64,000 nt of DNA, taken from Streptomyces sp. NBC_00370. Lineage in GTDB: Bacteria; Actinomycetota; Actinomycetes; Streptomycetales; Streptomycetaceae. This document shows, in pieces, positions 25,464-34,217 of the stretch. The notes below the pieces were generated by a model that was not told where the DNA came from, ran no database searches, and saw only the letters and a program-made list of their open reading frames with translations. The translations under genes were made by a program, and so were the position numbers. How positions within the stretch are numbered: the stretch's first letter is position 1; each line of letters starts with the position of its first letter. The DNA lies in NCBI RefSeq assembly GCF_036084755.1, contig NZ_CP107968.1, positions 6,394,001 through 6,458,000 of the forward strand, in the 5' to 3' direction.

Positions 25464-26318
25464 ATGGGCAAGCAGGGGCTGGAGATGAATCAGCGGCAGG
25501 ACGGCGGGGCGACGCCGGGCGCGGACGACGAAGGGGGGCGCGGGGGGCGGCGGCTCGACCTCAGCCTTCCGCAGGTCGCGGGCAGTGCGGTCGCCGCCAT
25601 CGCGGCTGCGGTGCTCGCCTCCCAGCTCGGCGTGTACGGCACGATCATCGGCGCGGGTGTGGTCAGCGTGATCGCGACGTGCGGGGCCTCCGTCTTCCAG
25701 CATCTGTTCCGGCGCACCGGCGAGCAGATACGTGTAGTGACGGTCCAGGCGAAGCCGAAGGGCCGTCAGGTCCCGGTGCGGGACGCGGGCTCGGGCCCGG
25801 TCACCCTCGCCGAGGCGCCGGACGGGGAGTTCGGTGAAGCCACCACGCACGGCACCCGGGTACGGGGCTGGAAGCGCCCGGTCATCGCCGCGGCCGTCGT
25901 CTTCCTGGTGGCGATGATCGGCATCACCGGCTTCGAACTGGTCTCGGGACAGGACCTCAGCGGCGGCAAGGGCACAACCGTCGGCTCGGTCGTCGGAGGC
26001 AGCGGCGGAGGAGGCGGTGGCGGGCAACCGTCCGAGCCGTCCCCTCAGCCCGGTGACACCCAGCGGTCACAAGACCCAGGTCAGGACCCCGGTGGCGCCC
26101 CCGGCGACGACGGGACCAGTCAGGTCACCCCGTCCCCCGGCGACTCCCCGAGCAGCGGGGACGGCGGGCAGCAGGTCGGACCTTCGCGGAGCCCCGGCAC
26201 CCCGCAGCCCTCGCCCTCCGACAGCGCGCCCACCCCTTCGGCACTCGCCCCGACGCCTTCGCAGGGCGACGGTGGCGCCGCCACGTCGGAGACCGGTACG
26301 GGCACCTCGGGGCAGTGA
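25464..26318 (+). CDS. Hypothetical membrane protein with disordered Pro/Ser/Gly-rich C-terminus
   Basis: About 284 residues; starts at GTG 25455, ATG 25464 or ATG 25485 are all possible and ribosome-binding evidence does not separate them. Two hydrophobic segments are clear: a long one near residues 38-62 (SAVAAIAAAVLASQLGVYGT) and a second near 135-155 (PVIAAAVVFLVAMIGITGF). Between them is a basic/neutral loop with a RTGEQIRVV stretch. After the second segment come GGSGGGGGG and over 100 Ser/Pro/Gly/Asp residues, a wall-spanning or unstructured extracellular tail. Conserved in Streptomyces as far as I recall, without known function. Confidence 0.8.
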   Translation: MGKQGLEMNQRQDGGATPGADDEGGRGGRRLDLSLPQVAGSAVAAIAAAVLASQLGVYGTIIGAGVVSVIATCGASVFQHLFRRTGEQIRVVTVQAKPKGRQVPVRDAGSGPVTLAEAPDGEFGEATTHGTRVRGWKRPVIAAAVVFLVAMIGITGFELVSGQDLSGGKGTTVGSVVGGSGGGGGGGQPSEPSPQPGDTQRSQDPGQDPGGAPGDDGTSQVTPSPGDSPSSGDGGQQVGPSRSPGTPQPSPSDSAPTPSALAPTPSQGDGGAATSETGTGTSGQ

Positions 26319-26333
26319 GGTGCCGTGGGTCCG

Positions 26334-27671
26334 TCAGTCGCCGAGCACCCGGCGCAGGTAGTCGTTGGCGAACAGCCGGTCGGGATCGAGCCGGTCGCGC
26401 AGCGCCGTGAACTCGCCGAAGCGCGGGTACACGCCCGCCAGATACTCCGCGTCCCGGGTGTGGATCTTCCCCCAGTGCGGCCGGCCGCCGTGCGCCGTCA
26501 TGATCCGCTCCACCGCGGTGAAGTACGCCTGGTGCGGGGTGCCTCGGTAGAGATGCACGGCGATGTAGACGCTCTCCCGGCCCGAGGCCGTCGACAGCGC
26601 GATGTCGTCGGCGGGCGCCGTCCGCACCTCCACCGGAAAACTCACCCGCAGCGGTGAACTCTCCACCATCGCCTTGACCTCGCGCAGCGCGTCGGCCGCA
26701 GCGGCGCGCGGCAGCGCGTACTCCATCTCCACGAACCGCACCCGGCGCGGTGAGGTGAAGACCTTGTAAGGAATGTCCGTGTACGTACGGGCCGACAGCG
26801 CGCGGCTGGAGACCTTCGCGATGGCGGGGATGGTCACCGGCACGGCCCGGCCCAGCGAACACGCGGCCTGGAAGACGCCGTTGGAGAGGAACTCGTCCTC
26901 GATCCAGCCGCTGACCCGGCCGGGCGGGGCGGCGGGGCCCGCGCTGCGGTTGTTGCGCTTGGTGTTGCAGTTGCCGGTGTGCGGGAACCAGTAGAACTCG
27001 AAGTGCTCGTTCTCGGTGAAGTGCTCGTCGAACTCGGCGGTCACCCGGTCGAAGCTCATCGGCTCCTCACGGGCCGTCAGCAGGAAGACCGGCTCGACGG
27101 CGAAGGTGATCGCGGTCACTACACCCAGCGCCCCCAGCCCGATCCTGGCGGCGGCGAAGACTTCCGGGTTCTCGTCGGCGGAGCAGCGCAGCAGCGAGCC
27201 GTCGGCGGTGACGAGTTCCAGCGCGCGGATCTGGGCGGCTATCGACGCCGAGTCGCGGCCCGTGCCGTGCGTCCCGGTGGAGGTCGCGCCCGCGACGGTC
27301 TGCTCCATGATGTCGCCCATGTTCGTGAGCGACAGGCCCGCGCGGGCCAGCCCCGCGTTCATCCGCTTCATGGGGGTGCCCGCCTCGACGGTGACGGTCC
27401 TCGCCGCCCGGTCGACCGAGCGGATGCCGGTCAGCAGGTCGGGCCGTACGAGCACCCCGTCGGTCGCCGCCGCCGAGGTGAACGAGTGGCCCGTACCGAC
27501 GGCCTTGACCTTGAGCCCGTCCTCCGCCGCCCGGCGGATGACCGCGGCCAGCTCGTCGACGGACCTGGGGGAGACCGTGCGGGCCGGCCGGGCGGTGACG
27601 TTCCCCGCCCAGTTACGCCAGGCTCCGCCCCTCGTCGTGGTCGCCGTCCTCGTCGACTGGCTCCAGCTCAT
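26334..27671 (-). CDS. FAD-binding sugar-1,4-lactone / alditol oxidase (VAO family)
   Basis: 445 residues. The N-terminal FAD_binding_4 domain shows VSPRSVDELAAVIRRAAEDGLKVKAVGTGHSF and GATSTGTHGTGRDSASIAAQ, where GTHG belongs to the flavin-binding loop. The C-terminal ALO domain ends with HWGKIHTRDAEYL and the late DPDRLFANDYLRRVLG, both typical of arabinono-/gulono-lactone oxidases. It oxidises sugars or lactones using oxygen or another acceptor. The start at ATG 27671 puts its first 59 bases inside the end of the upstream transporter gene, and no later start codon is available before the FAD domain. It is translated right after that (frameshifted) transporter. Confidence 0.88.
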   Translation of the reverse strand: MSWSQSTRTATTTRGGAWRNWAGNVTARPARTVSPRSVDELAAVIRRAAEDGLKVKAVGTGHSFTSAAATDGVLVRPDLLTGIRSVDRAARTVTVEAGTPMKRMNAGLARAGLSLTNMGDIMEQTVAGATSTGTHGTGRDSASIAAQIRALELVTADGSLLRCSADENPEVFAAARIGLGALGVVTAITFAVEPVFLLTAREEPMSFDRVTAEFDEHFTENEHFEFYWFPHTGNCNTKRNNRSAGPAAPPGRVSGWIEDEFLSNGVFQAACSLGRAVPVTIPAIAKVSSRALSARTYTDIPYKVFTSPRRVRFVEMEYALPRAAAADALREVKAMVESSPLRVSFPVEVRTAPADDIALSTASGRESVYIAVHLYRGTPHQAYFTAVERIMTAHGGRPHWGKIHTRDAEYLAGVYPRFGEFTALRDRLDPDRLFANDYLRRVLGD

Positions 27672-28892
27672 CGGCCCCGCTCCCTCGTCGCACAGTTTCC
27701 GGCCGTACGGCCGTCGGCACGCGCAGCCGGCGAGCCCCCAGGACCGCCACCACGGCCGCGAGCGCCCCTGCGGCGGCGGGTACCCAGTACCCCGCCTCGG
27801 CCCCCGCCGCATCGACCACCCAGCCGCCCGCCGACGAGCCGAGCGCCACCCCGACCAGGAGCCCGGTACTGGTCCAGGTCATTCCCTCGGTCAGTTCGGT
27901 ACGCGGTACGTGCGCCGCGACGAGGGCCATCGTGGTGACCATCGTCGGTGCGACCAGGAGCCCCGAGACGAAGAGCGCCACGGCCAGGAACGGCAGGCTC
28001 CCGGCCAGTTGGAGAGGGATCATACTCACGGCCATCGCACAGACACCCACCAGCCATCTCCGCGACGCCGAGCCGGTGAAGTGCAGCAGCCCGAACACCG
28101 CCCCCGCGAGACAGGACCCGAGCGCGTACACGGCGAGCACCAGGCTCGCCCACGACTTGTGGCCCTGCTCCTCGGCGAAGGCGACCGTCACCACGTCGAT
28201 CGCGCCGAAGATCGCCCCGGTCGCCAGGAAGGTGGTCACCAGCACCCGCAGCCCGGGGGAGCGCAGCGCCGAACGCCCGGTGTGCTCCTCGCGCGGCCGC
28301 GCACGGGCTCGGTGGCGCGCTGCGCCGTCAGCCACAGGACACCGACCGCGAGGATGCAGGCGGCGAGCAGCGGACCCGCCTCGGGGAACCACGCGGTCGA
28401 CAGACCGATGGAGACGATCGGGCCGACGATGAAGCACATCTCGTCGACGGTCGACTCCCACGCGTACGCGGTGTGCAGCTCGCGCGGTGAGTCCCGGTAG
28501 ATCTCGGCCCAGCGCGCCCGCACCATCGAGCCCACGCTCGGCACGCTGCCCGCTCCGGCCGCGAAGACGAACAGCGTCCACTCCGGCGCCTCCTGCTGGG
28601 CGCAGAACAGCAGTCCGGCGACGGCCGCCACAGCGGCCAGTGCGGCGGGCCGCAGCACCCGCCGCTGGCCGTGCCGGTCGACCAGCCGGGAGATCTGCGG
28701 GCCGAGCGCGGCCGAGGACATCGCCAGCGTCGCCGAGAGCGCGCCCGCGAGGCCGTACCTGCCGGTGAGCTGCGAGATCATCGTCACGACGCCGATGCCC
28801 ATCATGGACAGCGGCAACCTGCCGAGCAGACCGGCAGCGCTGAATCCCTTGGCGCCGGGAGTGGTGAAGATCGCCTGGTACGGACTGGGCAA
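27613..28892 (-). pseudogene. MFS transporter interrupted by a frameshift
   Basis: The N-terminal half (six membrane helices, beginning LPSPYQAIFTTPGAKGFSAA, TTG start at 28892 with GGAG seven bases upstream) reads in one frame to about 28300. The C-terminal half (from REEHTGRSALRSPGLRVLVT through six further helices to 27613) reads in the next frame. Joining them at 28285-28305 restores a normal 12-helix major facilitator of about 425 residues, so one base is missing from a GC palindrome (GCGCGGCCGCGC, 28291-28302). Either the gene is broken in this strain or this is a sequencing error. The helices and DRHGQRR loop resemble drug or sugar exporters. It lies upstream of and overlaps the oxidase gene. 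Confidence 0.82.
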
Positions 28893-28983
28893 GGGAACGC
28901 TCCGGTAAGGAATGAAGAAGGTCCGTACAGGTTACGAGTGCGGCGGTTGTCCGAGCGGCCAGGGCGGATGGCAGGATCGAAAC

Positions 28984-30111
28984 ATGCCCGAAGAGCTTGT
29001 GACTTCCCCCTACGACGCCCTGCTCCTGCTGTCCTTCGGCGGCCCCGAAGGCCCGGACGACGTCGTCCCGTTCCTGCGGAACGTGACCCGCGGCCGCGAC
29101 ATCCCCGAGGAACGGCTCAAAGAAGTGGGGAAGCACTACTTCCTGTTCGGCGGCGTCAGCCCGATCAACGAACAGAACCGCACCCTGCTGGCCGCGCTGC
29201 GCGCGGACTTCACCGAGCACGGCGTCGAGCTGCCGGTCTACTGGGGCAACCGCAACTGGGCGCCGTACCTGACCGACACCCTGCGGCAGATGGTCGCGGA
29301 CGGCCGGCGCAGGATCGCGGTCCTCGCCACCAGCGCCTACGCCTCCTACTCGGGCTGCCGCCAGTACCGCGAGAACCTCGCCGACGCCCTCGCCACGCTC
29401 GCCGACGAGGGGCTTGAGCTGCCGCGCGTCGACAAGCTGCGGCACTACTTCAACCACCCGGGCTTCGTCCGCCCCATGATCGAGGGCGTGCTGGCCTCGC
29501 TCGCCGACCTGCCGGAGGATGTACGGGCCGGCGCGCACCTCGCCTTCACCACCCACTCCGTCCCGGAGGCCGCCGCCGACACGTCGGGGCCCGCCGACGC
29601 GCACGGCGACGGCGGCGCCTACGTCGCCGAACACCTCGACGTCGCCCGGCTGATCGCCGACACCGTGCGCGAGGAGACCGGCGTCGACCACCCCTGGCAG
29701 CTCGTCTACCAGTCGCGCAGCGGCGCCCCGCACATCCCGTGGCTGGAACCCGACATCTGCGACCACCTGGAGAAGCTGCACGGCGAAGGCGTCCCCGCCG
29801 TCGTGATGGCCCCCATCGGCTTCGTCTCGGACCATATGGAGGTCCTGTACGACCTGGACACCGAGGCCACGGCCAAGGCCGCCGAACTCGGCCTGCCCGT
29901 CCGCCGCTCGGCGACGGTCGGCGCCGACCCGCGCTTCGCCGCCGCCGTACGCGATCTCCTCCTGGAGCGGGCGGCGGCCGAGCGGGGCCGCGACCCCGAG
30001 CGCTGCGCGCTGGGCGCCCTCGGCCCGAGCCACGACCTCTGCCCGGTCGGCTGCTGCCCGGCCCGCGCCCCCAGGCCCGCCGCCGCGGGCGCCGACAGCC
30101 CGTACGCCTGA
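28984..30111 (+). CDS. hemH: Coproporphyrin III ferrochelatase
   Basis: 375 residues. Ferrochelatases insert ferrous iron into the porphyrin; in actinobacteria the substrate is coproporphyrin III (enzyme also named CpfC). Visible: YDALLLLSFGGPEGPDDVVPFLRNV at the N-terminus, VYWGNRNWAPYL, TTHSVPEAAADTSG with the catalytic-site histidine, and GFVSDHMEVLYDLD. Four cysteines near the C-terminus (341, 353, 357, 358, in DLCPVGCCPA) suggest the [2Fe-2S] cluster found in actinobacterial ferrochelatases. ATG 28984 is used because upstream codons lack similarity. Eleven bases separate it from the next gene, so they are co-transcribed. Confidence 0.95.
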   Translation: MPEELVTSPYDALLLLSFGGPEGPDDVVPFLRNVTRGRDIPEERLKEVGKHYFLFGGVSPINEQNRTLLAALRADFTEHGVELPVYWGNRNWAPYLTDTLRQMVADGRRRIAVLATSAYASYSGCRQYRENLADALATLADEGLELPRVDKLRHYFNHPGFVRPMIEGVLASLADLPEDVRAGAHLAFTTHSVPEAAADTSGPADAHGDGGAYVAEHLDVARLIADTVREETGVDHPWQLVYQSRSGAPHIPWLEPDICDHLEKLHGEGVPAVVMAPIGFVSDHMEVLYDLDTEATAKAAELGLPVRRSATVGADPRFAAAVRDLLLERAAAERGRDPERCALGALGPSHDLCPVGCCPARAPRPAAAGADSPYA

Positions 30112-30122
30112 AGGAGCCCCTT

Positions 30123-30941
30123 GTGTCCGACGACGCCTCGACCGACGACTCGCTGACCGCCGAACTGCTCGCCCTCGCCCTGGAGGCCGCGCGGCAGGCC
30201 GGCGCGCTGCTGCGGGACGGCCGCCCCGACGATCTCGCCGTCGCCGCCACGAAGTCCAGCCCCATCGATGTCGTCACCGAGATGGACATCGCGGCGGAGA
30301 AGCTGATCACGACGTATCTCTCCGAGCACCGCCCGGACGACGGCTTCCTCGGCGAGGAGGGCGCCAGCTCGGCCGGCACCAGCGGGGTGCGCTGGGTGAT
30401 CGACCCGCTCGACGGCACCGTCAACTATCTGTACGGGCTGCCGACCTGGTCCGTGTCCATCGCCGCCGAACGCGACGGCGAGACGCTGGTCGGTGTGGTG
30501 GAGATCCCGCTGCGCCGGGAGACCTTCCAGGCGGTACGGGGCGGCGGCGCTCTCGTCAACGGCCGGAGCGTCACCTGCCGCCCCTCGCCCTCGCTCGACC
30601 AGGCGCTGGTCTCCACCGGCTTCAACTACGTCACCACGGTCCGTACCCATCAGGCCGCCGTCGCCCAGCGGCTGATCCCGCGGCTGCGGGACATCCGGCG
30701 GGGCGGCTCGGCCGCCGTCGACCTGTGCGACGTGGCGGCGGGCCGGCTCGACGGCTACTTCGAGCGGGGGCTCTTCCCCTGGGACCTCGCGGCGGGCGAG
30801 CTGATCGCCAGGGAGGCGGGAGCGCTGACGGGCGGACGCCCCGGCGCGCGGCCCGACCGCGAGCTGACCGTGGCCGCGTCGCCCGGTGTCTTCGGACCCC
30901 TCCAGACGCTGCTGGAGGAGTACGGCGCCTGGCACGACTGA
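30123..30941 (+). CDS. Inositol monophosphatase family protein
   Basis: 272 residues from GTG 30123 with AAGGAG six bases upstream. The Mg-dependent phosphatase motifs are GEEGAS, WVIDPLDGTVNYLYGLP (metal-binding Asp-Pro-Leu-Asp-Gly) and the later PWDLAAGELIAREAGA. Members hydrolyse inositol-1-phosphate, fructose-1,6-bisphosphate, histidinol phosphate or PAP; the exact substrate cannot be read from the sequence. It lies directly downstream of ferrochelatase and ends before a strong terminator. Confidence 0.9.
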   Translation: MSDDASTDDSLTAELLALALEAARQAGALLRDGRPDDLAVAATKSSPIDVVTEMDIAAEKLITTYLSEHRPDDGFLGEEGASSAGTSGVRWVIDPLDGTVNYLYGLPTWSVSIAAERDGETLVGVVEIPLRRETFQAVRGGGALVNGRSVTCRPSPSLDQALVSTGFNYVTTVRTHQAAVAQRLIPRLRDIRRGGSAAVDLCDVAAGRLDGYFERGLFPWDLAAGELIAREAGALTGGRPGARPDRELTVAASPGVFGPLQTLLEEYGAWHD

Positions 30942-30975
30942 CCCGAAGCCGGGGCATCCGGACGCCCGCACACGG

Positions 30976-31013
30976 AAGGGCCCCGGCGCCATCCCCTCGG
31001 CGCCGGGGCCCTT
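30976..31013 (+). terminator. Rho-independent-type terminator after the phosphatase gene
   Basis: AAGGGCCCCGGCGCC (30976-30990) pairs perfectly with its reverse complement at 30999-31013 around an 8-base loop. Confidence 0.8.
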
Positions 31014-31083
31014 ACCTGTGTGAACCTCGGGGACCCGCGCGTACCGACGCGGGCCGAACGTATGGGTCAGGACATGTACGGGG

Positions 31084-31257
31084 TCAGACGCTCGGCGCGC
31101 CGACCTCGACACCGTGTTCCGCGGCGAGGCGCCGCAGATCCTCCAGCTCTTCCTGCTCGACGTCCGCGAGGAAGTCGTCGCCCGTCTCACGGGCTCGTGT
31201 GAGGTCTGTCTGCGTGGCCCTTATACGCTGCAGCAGCCCTGCGGTGAATGCGTCCAT
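31084..31257 (-). CDS. Small conserved hypothetical protein (57 aa)
   Basis: Starts at ATG 31257 behind GAGGGGG. The product is a predicted helical hairpin (MDAFTAGLLQRIRATQTDLT, then an acidic LADVEQEELEDLRRLAAEHG segment) with no cysteines or membrane segment. I recognise it only as a small protein kept next to cutR in Streptomyces. It is divergent from cutR, and a 25-base direct repeat lies just upstream of it, so it may share regulation with CutRS. Confidence 0.7.
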   Translation of the reverse strand: MDAFTAGLLQRIRATQTDLTRARETGDDFLADVEQEELEDLRRLAAEHGVEVGAPSV

Positions 31258-31276
31258 TGCGCCCCCTCGTCGTGGG

Positions 31277-31334
31277 TCAGTGGCACGGGGGTGTGCCGAC
31301 GTCATCGGTTCAGTGGCACGGGGGTGTGCCGACG
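31277..31334. repeat. 25-bp direct repeat pair upstream of the 57-aa gene
   Basis: An identical 25-base unit occurs at 31277-31301 and 31310-31334, 33 bases start to start (three helical turns). Each unit contains the short dyad GGCAC-GGGGGT-GTGCC. The regular spacing suggests paired protein-binding sites controlling the leftward small gene, or the divergent cutRS about 280 bases away. Confidence 0.7.
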
Positions 31335-31611
31335 GCGGTTCGATCTCGCACCCGTCTGTCTCTGGGGGACGGACCGGGCTATGACATGCCACGTACAGGG
31401 CGCGATCTCAGGTGTGAACTCGTCATCCCCAGCCCCGGCCGGGCAGAAACCTCAACTTCTCGAATAATCCTGTCTATTCCCGGTTGTGCCTGGTCGTCCG
31501 GCATCGTCTTACCGCCGGTTTATGGCCGTACCAGGCAGGATGGGGCAGCACCAGCCGTGGATGCGGCCCGGTAAGGACCGGTACAGAAGGCTTCGAGGAA
31601 GGAACAACGAC

Positions 31612-32265
31612 GTGCGCGTACTCGTCGTCGAGGACGAGCAGCTGCTCGCCGATGCGGTGGCCACCGGACTGCGCCGGGAGGCCATGGCCGTCGACGTCGT
31701 GTACGACGGCTCGGCCGCCCTGGAGCGGATCGGCGTCAACGACTACGACGTGGTGGTGCTCGACCGTGACCTTCCGCTGGTCCACGGTGACGACGTGTGC
31801 CGCAGGATCGTCGAGCTGGGGCTGCCCACCCGGGTGCTGATGCTCACCGCCTCCGGCGATGTCAGCGACCGGGTCGAGGGCCTTGAGCTGGGCGCCGACG
31901 ACTACCTCCCCAAGCCCTTCGCCTTCACCGAGCTGACCGCGCGGGTCCGCGCGCTCGGCCGCCGGACGACGGTGCCCCTGCCGCCCGTGCTCGAACGGTC
32001 CGGGATCAAGCTCGACCCCAACCGCCGCGAGGTCTTCAGGGACGGCAAGGAGATCCAGCTCGCGCCGAAGGAGTTCGCGGTCCTGGACGTCCTGATGCGC
32101 AGCGAGGGCACGGTGGTCTCGGCCGAGCAGCTGCTGGAGAAGGCGTGGGACGAGAACACCGACCCGTTCACCAATGTCGTGCGGGTCACCGTGATGACCC
32201 TGCGCCGCAAGCTCGGTGAACCTCCGGTGATCGTGACCGTGCCCGGCTCCGGCTACCGGATCTGA
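31612..32265 (+). CDS. cutR: Response regulator CutR
   Basis: 217 residues from GTG 31612 with AGGAAGG upstream. Receiver domain with acidic pocket EDE (8-10), phosphoacceptor Asp51 in VVLDRDLP and lysine in DDYLPKPF; C-terminal OmpR/PhoB winged helix (residues about 125-217, ending VTVPGSGYRI). With CutS it forms a system I know from Streptomyces as controlling secretion-stress genes and antibiotic production. The stop overlaps cutS by one base (TGATG). Confidence 0.93.
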   Translation: MRVLVVEDEQLLADAVATGLRREAMAVDVVYDGSAALERIGVNDYDVVVLDRDLPLVHGDDVCRRIVELGLPTRVLMLTASGDVSDRVEGLELGADDYLPKPFAFTELTARVRALGRRTTVPLPPVLERSGIKLDPNRREVFRDGKEIQLAPKEFAVLDVLMRSEGTVVSAEQLLEKAWDENTDPFTNVVRVTVMTLRRKLGEPPVIVTVPGSGYRI

Positions 32266-33503
32266 TGCCGATGGCCGCCACCCCGGCGCCGCCCACGACG
32301 CCACCGAAACCGACCTGGGACCCCAGACGCCAGGAGCAGCTGCTCCCCTGGGTCCGCCCGACCATCCGGATACGGCTGACGCTGCTCTACGGCGGGATGT
32401 TCCTGATCGCCGGCATCCTGCTGCTGTCGATCATCTACATGCTGGCGGCGCAGGCACTGCACGTGGGCAGCGAGCTGCCGTTCAAGATCGTCTCGGGCAG
32501 GGTCAGCAGCCAGGTCTGCAACTTCCCCGCCAACGCCGATCCGGACACGTTCAACTCGCTGATGAACAGCTGCGTCAACCACCAGCGCCAGCAGGCGCTG
32601 GAGGACCTGCTGACCCGCTCGCTGTTCGCCCTGGTCGGCCTCAGCATCATCGCCTTCGCCTTCGGCTACGCGATGGCGGGACGGGTGCTCTCGCCGCTCG
32701 GCCGGATCACCCGTACCGCCCGCCGGGTGGTCGGCTCCGACCTGGCGCGCCGGATCGAGCTGGACGGCCCGGACGACGAGCTGAAGGAGCTGGCCGACAC
32801 CTTCGACGAGATGCTGGAGCGCCTTGAGCGCGCCTTCACGGCGCAGCAGCGGTTCGTCGCCAACGCCTCGCACGAGCTGCGCACACCGCTCGCGATCAAC
32901 CGCACGCTGCTGGAGGTCCATCTCTCCGACCCGGGCGCGCCGGCCGAGCTGCAGCAGCTCGGCAAGACCCTGCTGGCCACCAACGAGCGCAGCGAGCAGC
33001 TGGTCGAGGGGCTGCTGCTGCTCGCCCGCAGCGACAACCAGCTCGTGGACCGAAAACCGGTGGACCTCGCGGAGGTCGCCACCCGGGCCGTGGACCAGGC
33101 GCTGGCCGAGGCCGAGCAGAAGGGGGTGGAGATCCGCACCGCCTGTGTGCCGGCCGTGGTGCAGGGCAACGGCGTGCTGCTGGAGCGGATCGCGCTGAAC
33201 CTCGTACAGAACGCCGTCCGTTACAACATCGCGGAGGGCGGCTGGGTGGAGGTCGGCACGGAGCTGCAGCAGGGTCAGGCGATCCTGCTGGTGTCGAACA
33301 CGGGTCCCGTCGTTCCCGCGTACGAGATCGACAATCTCTTCGAGCCTTTCCGGCGGCTGCGCACCGAGCGCACCGGCAGTGACAAGGGGGTGGGTCTCGG
33401 CCTGTCGATCGCGCGCTCCGTCGCCAGGGCGCACGGCGGCCGTATCATCGCGGAACCCCGGGAGGGCGGCGGGCTCGTGATGCGCGTCACGCTGCCTGTC
33501 TGA
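32265..33503 (+). CDS. cutS: Sensor histidine kinase CutS
   Basis: 412 residues. Two membrane helices (about 37-62 and 120-142) flank a short extracellular sensor with two cysteines, Cys85 and Cys103, that could form a disulfide. A HAMP segment (GRVLSPLGRITRTARRV) follows, then the H-box NASHELRTPLAIN with His203, the N-box NLVQNAVRYN and G-boxes GVGLGLSIARSVA. The extracellular cysteine pair is thought to let CutS read the redox or folding state outside the membrane. Cotranscribed with cutR. Confidence 0.92.
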   Translation: MPMAATPAPPTTPPKPTWDPRRQEQLLPWVRPTIRIRLTLLYGGMFLIAGILLLSIIYMLAAQALHVGSELPFKIVSGRVSSQVCNFPANADPDTFNSLMNSCVNHQRQQALEDLLTRSLFALVGLSIIAFAFGYAMAGRVLSPLGRITRTARRVVGSDLARRIELDGPDDELKELADTFDEMLERLERAFTAQQRFVANASHELRTPLAINRTLLEVHLSDPGAPAELQQLGKTLLATNERSEQLVEGLLLLARSDNQLVDRKPVDLAEVATRAVDQALAEAEQKGVEIRTACVPAVVQGNGVLLERIALNLVQNAVRYNIAEGGWVEVGTELQQGQAILLVSNTGPVVPAYEIDNLFEPFRRLRTERTGSDKGVGLGLSIARSVARAHGGRIIAEPREGGGLVMRVTLPV

Positions 33504-33907
33504 AGCCGGGCCTCATGATGACGGACCTGAGCCATCTTTGTTCGCTTTGCGCGGAATTTTCTGGACACTTTCCTGTTGTGTCCATGTGTGATCGATCGCA
33601 CGGTCGATTTCACGCCTATCTACGCTCCGTGATCAAGCCACCGCCGGAAAGCCAGTAAAGTCCGGGTTTCCAGAGGCCAGGATTACGGGAAGTACACGGG
33701 GTGGCGCCCGTGAAGTACGACATTCGGACCGTGTACGGTCCCCTTCGCCACCTGAAGCCGATCACTCGTGAGGGGTGCGGTTGGGTGTCGATTGAGTAAC
33801 AGACCTTGATGTGAGGCAAAATCTCCGCCTCAGGTCGGGCACAAGTCCGGCCTCTCACGCGTTACGTGCGCTGGAGACACCACAGAAACCCAGAGGGGGA
33901 GAGCGAC
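33504..33907. other. 404-bp intergenic region with two inverted repeats
   Basis: No coding sequence is supported. An imperfectly T-flanked dyad TGGACAC (33562-33568) / GTGTCCA (33578-33584) follows cutS and may end its transcript. A second dyad TGAGGC (33812-33817) / GCCTCA (33827-33832) lies about 75 bases before the DUF4193 gene, probably in its leader or promoter. The region is less GC-rich than its neighbours (runs such as GAATTTTCTGG), as usual for promoter DNA. Confidence 0.6.
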
Positions 33908-34204
33908 ATGGCAACGGACTACGACACCCCACGCAAGACCGATGACGACGTCGATCAGGACAGCCTTGAGGAACTGAAGGCCCGTCGGAACGACAAGTCG
34001 ACGTCAGCGGTTGACGTCGACGAGTTCGAGCAGGCGGAAGGCCTTGAGCTGCCCGGCGCGGATCTCTCCAACGAGGAGCTGTCCGTCCGGGTGCTGCCCA
34101 GGCAGGCCGACGAGTTCACCTGCATGAGCTGCTTCCTGGTGCATCACCGGTCCCAGCTGTCGAGGGAAAAGAACGGTCAGCCGATCTGCCGCGACTGCGA
34201 CTGA
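33908..34204 (+). CDS. DUF4193 family protein with C-terminal zinc ribbon
   Basis: 98 residues from ATG 33908 with GGGGGAG seven bases upstream. The N-terminal half is very acidic (TDDDVDQDSLEELKARR), and the C-terminal part has TCMSCFLVHHRSQLS and ICRDCD, a Cys4-type zinc ribbon similar in shape to DksA-like or RNA-polymerase-associated small proteins. The family is nearly universal in actinobacteria, with no settled function. A long untranslated region and strong ribosome-binding site suggest high expression. The next gene starts 13 bases after its stop. Confidence 0.92.
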   Translation: MATDYDTPRKTDDDVDQDSLEELKARRNDKSTSAVDVDEFEQAEGLELPGADLSNEELSVRVLPRQADEFTCMSCFLVHHRSQLSREKNGQPICRDCD

Positions 34205-34217
34205 GGTCGAGGCAGCC

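Noticed and set aside
31277..31334. Direct repeats considered as a CRISPR array
   Set aside because: Only two units with an 8-base gap between them, and no cas gene in the window.
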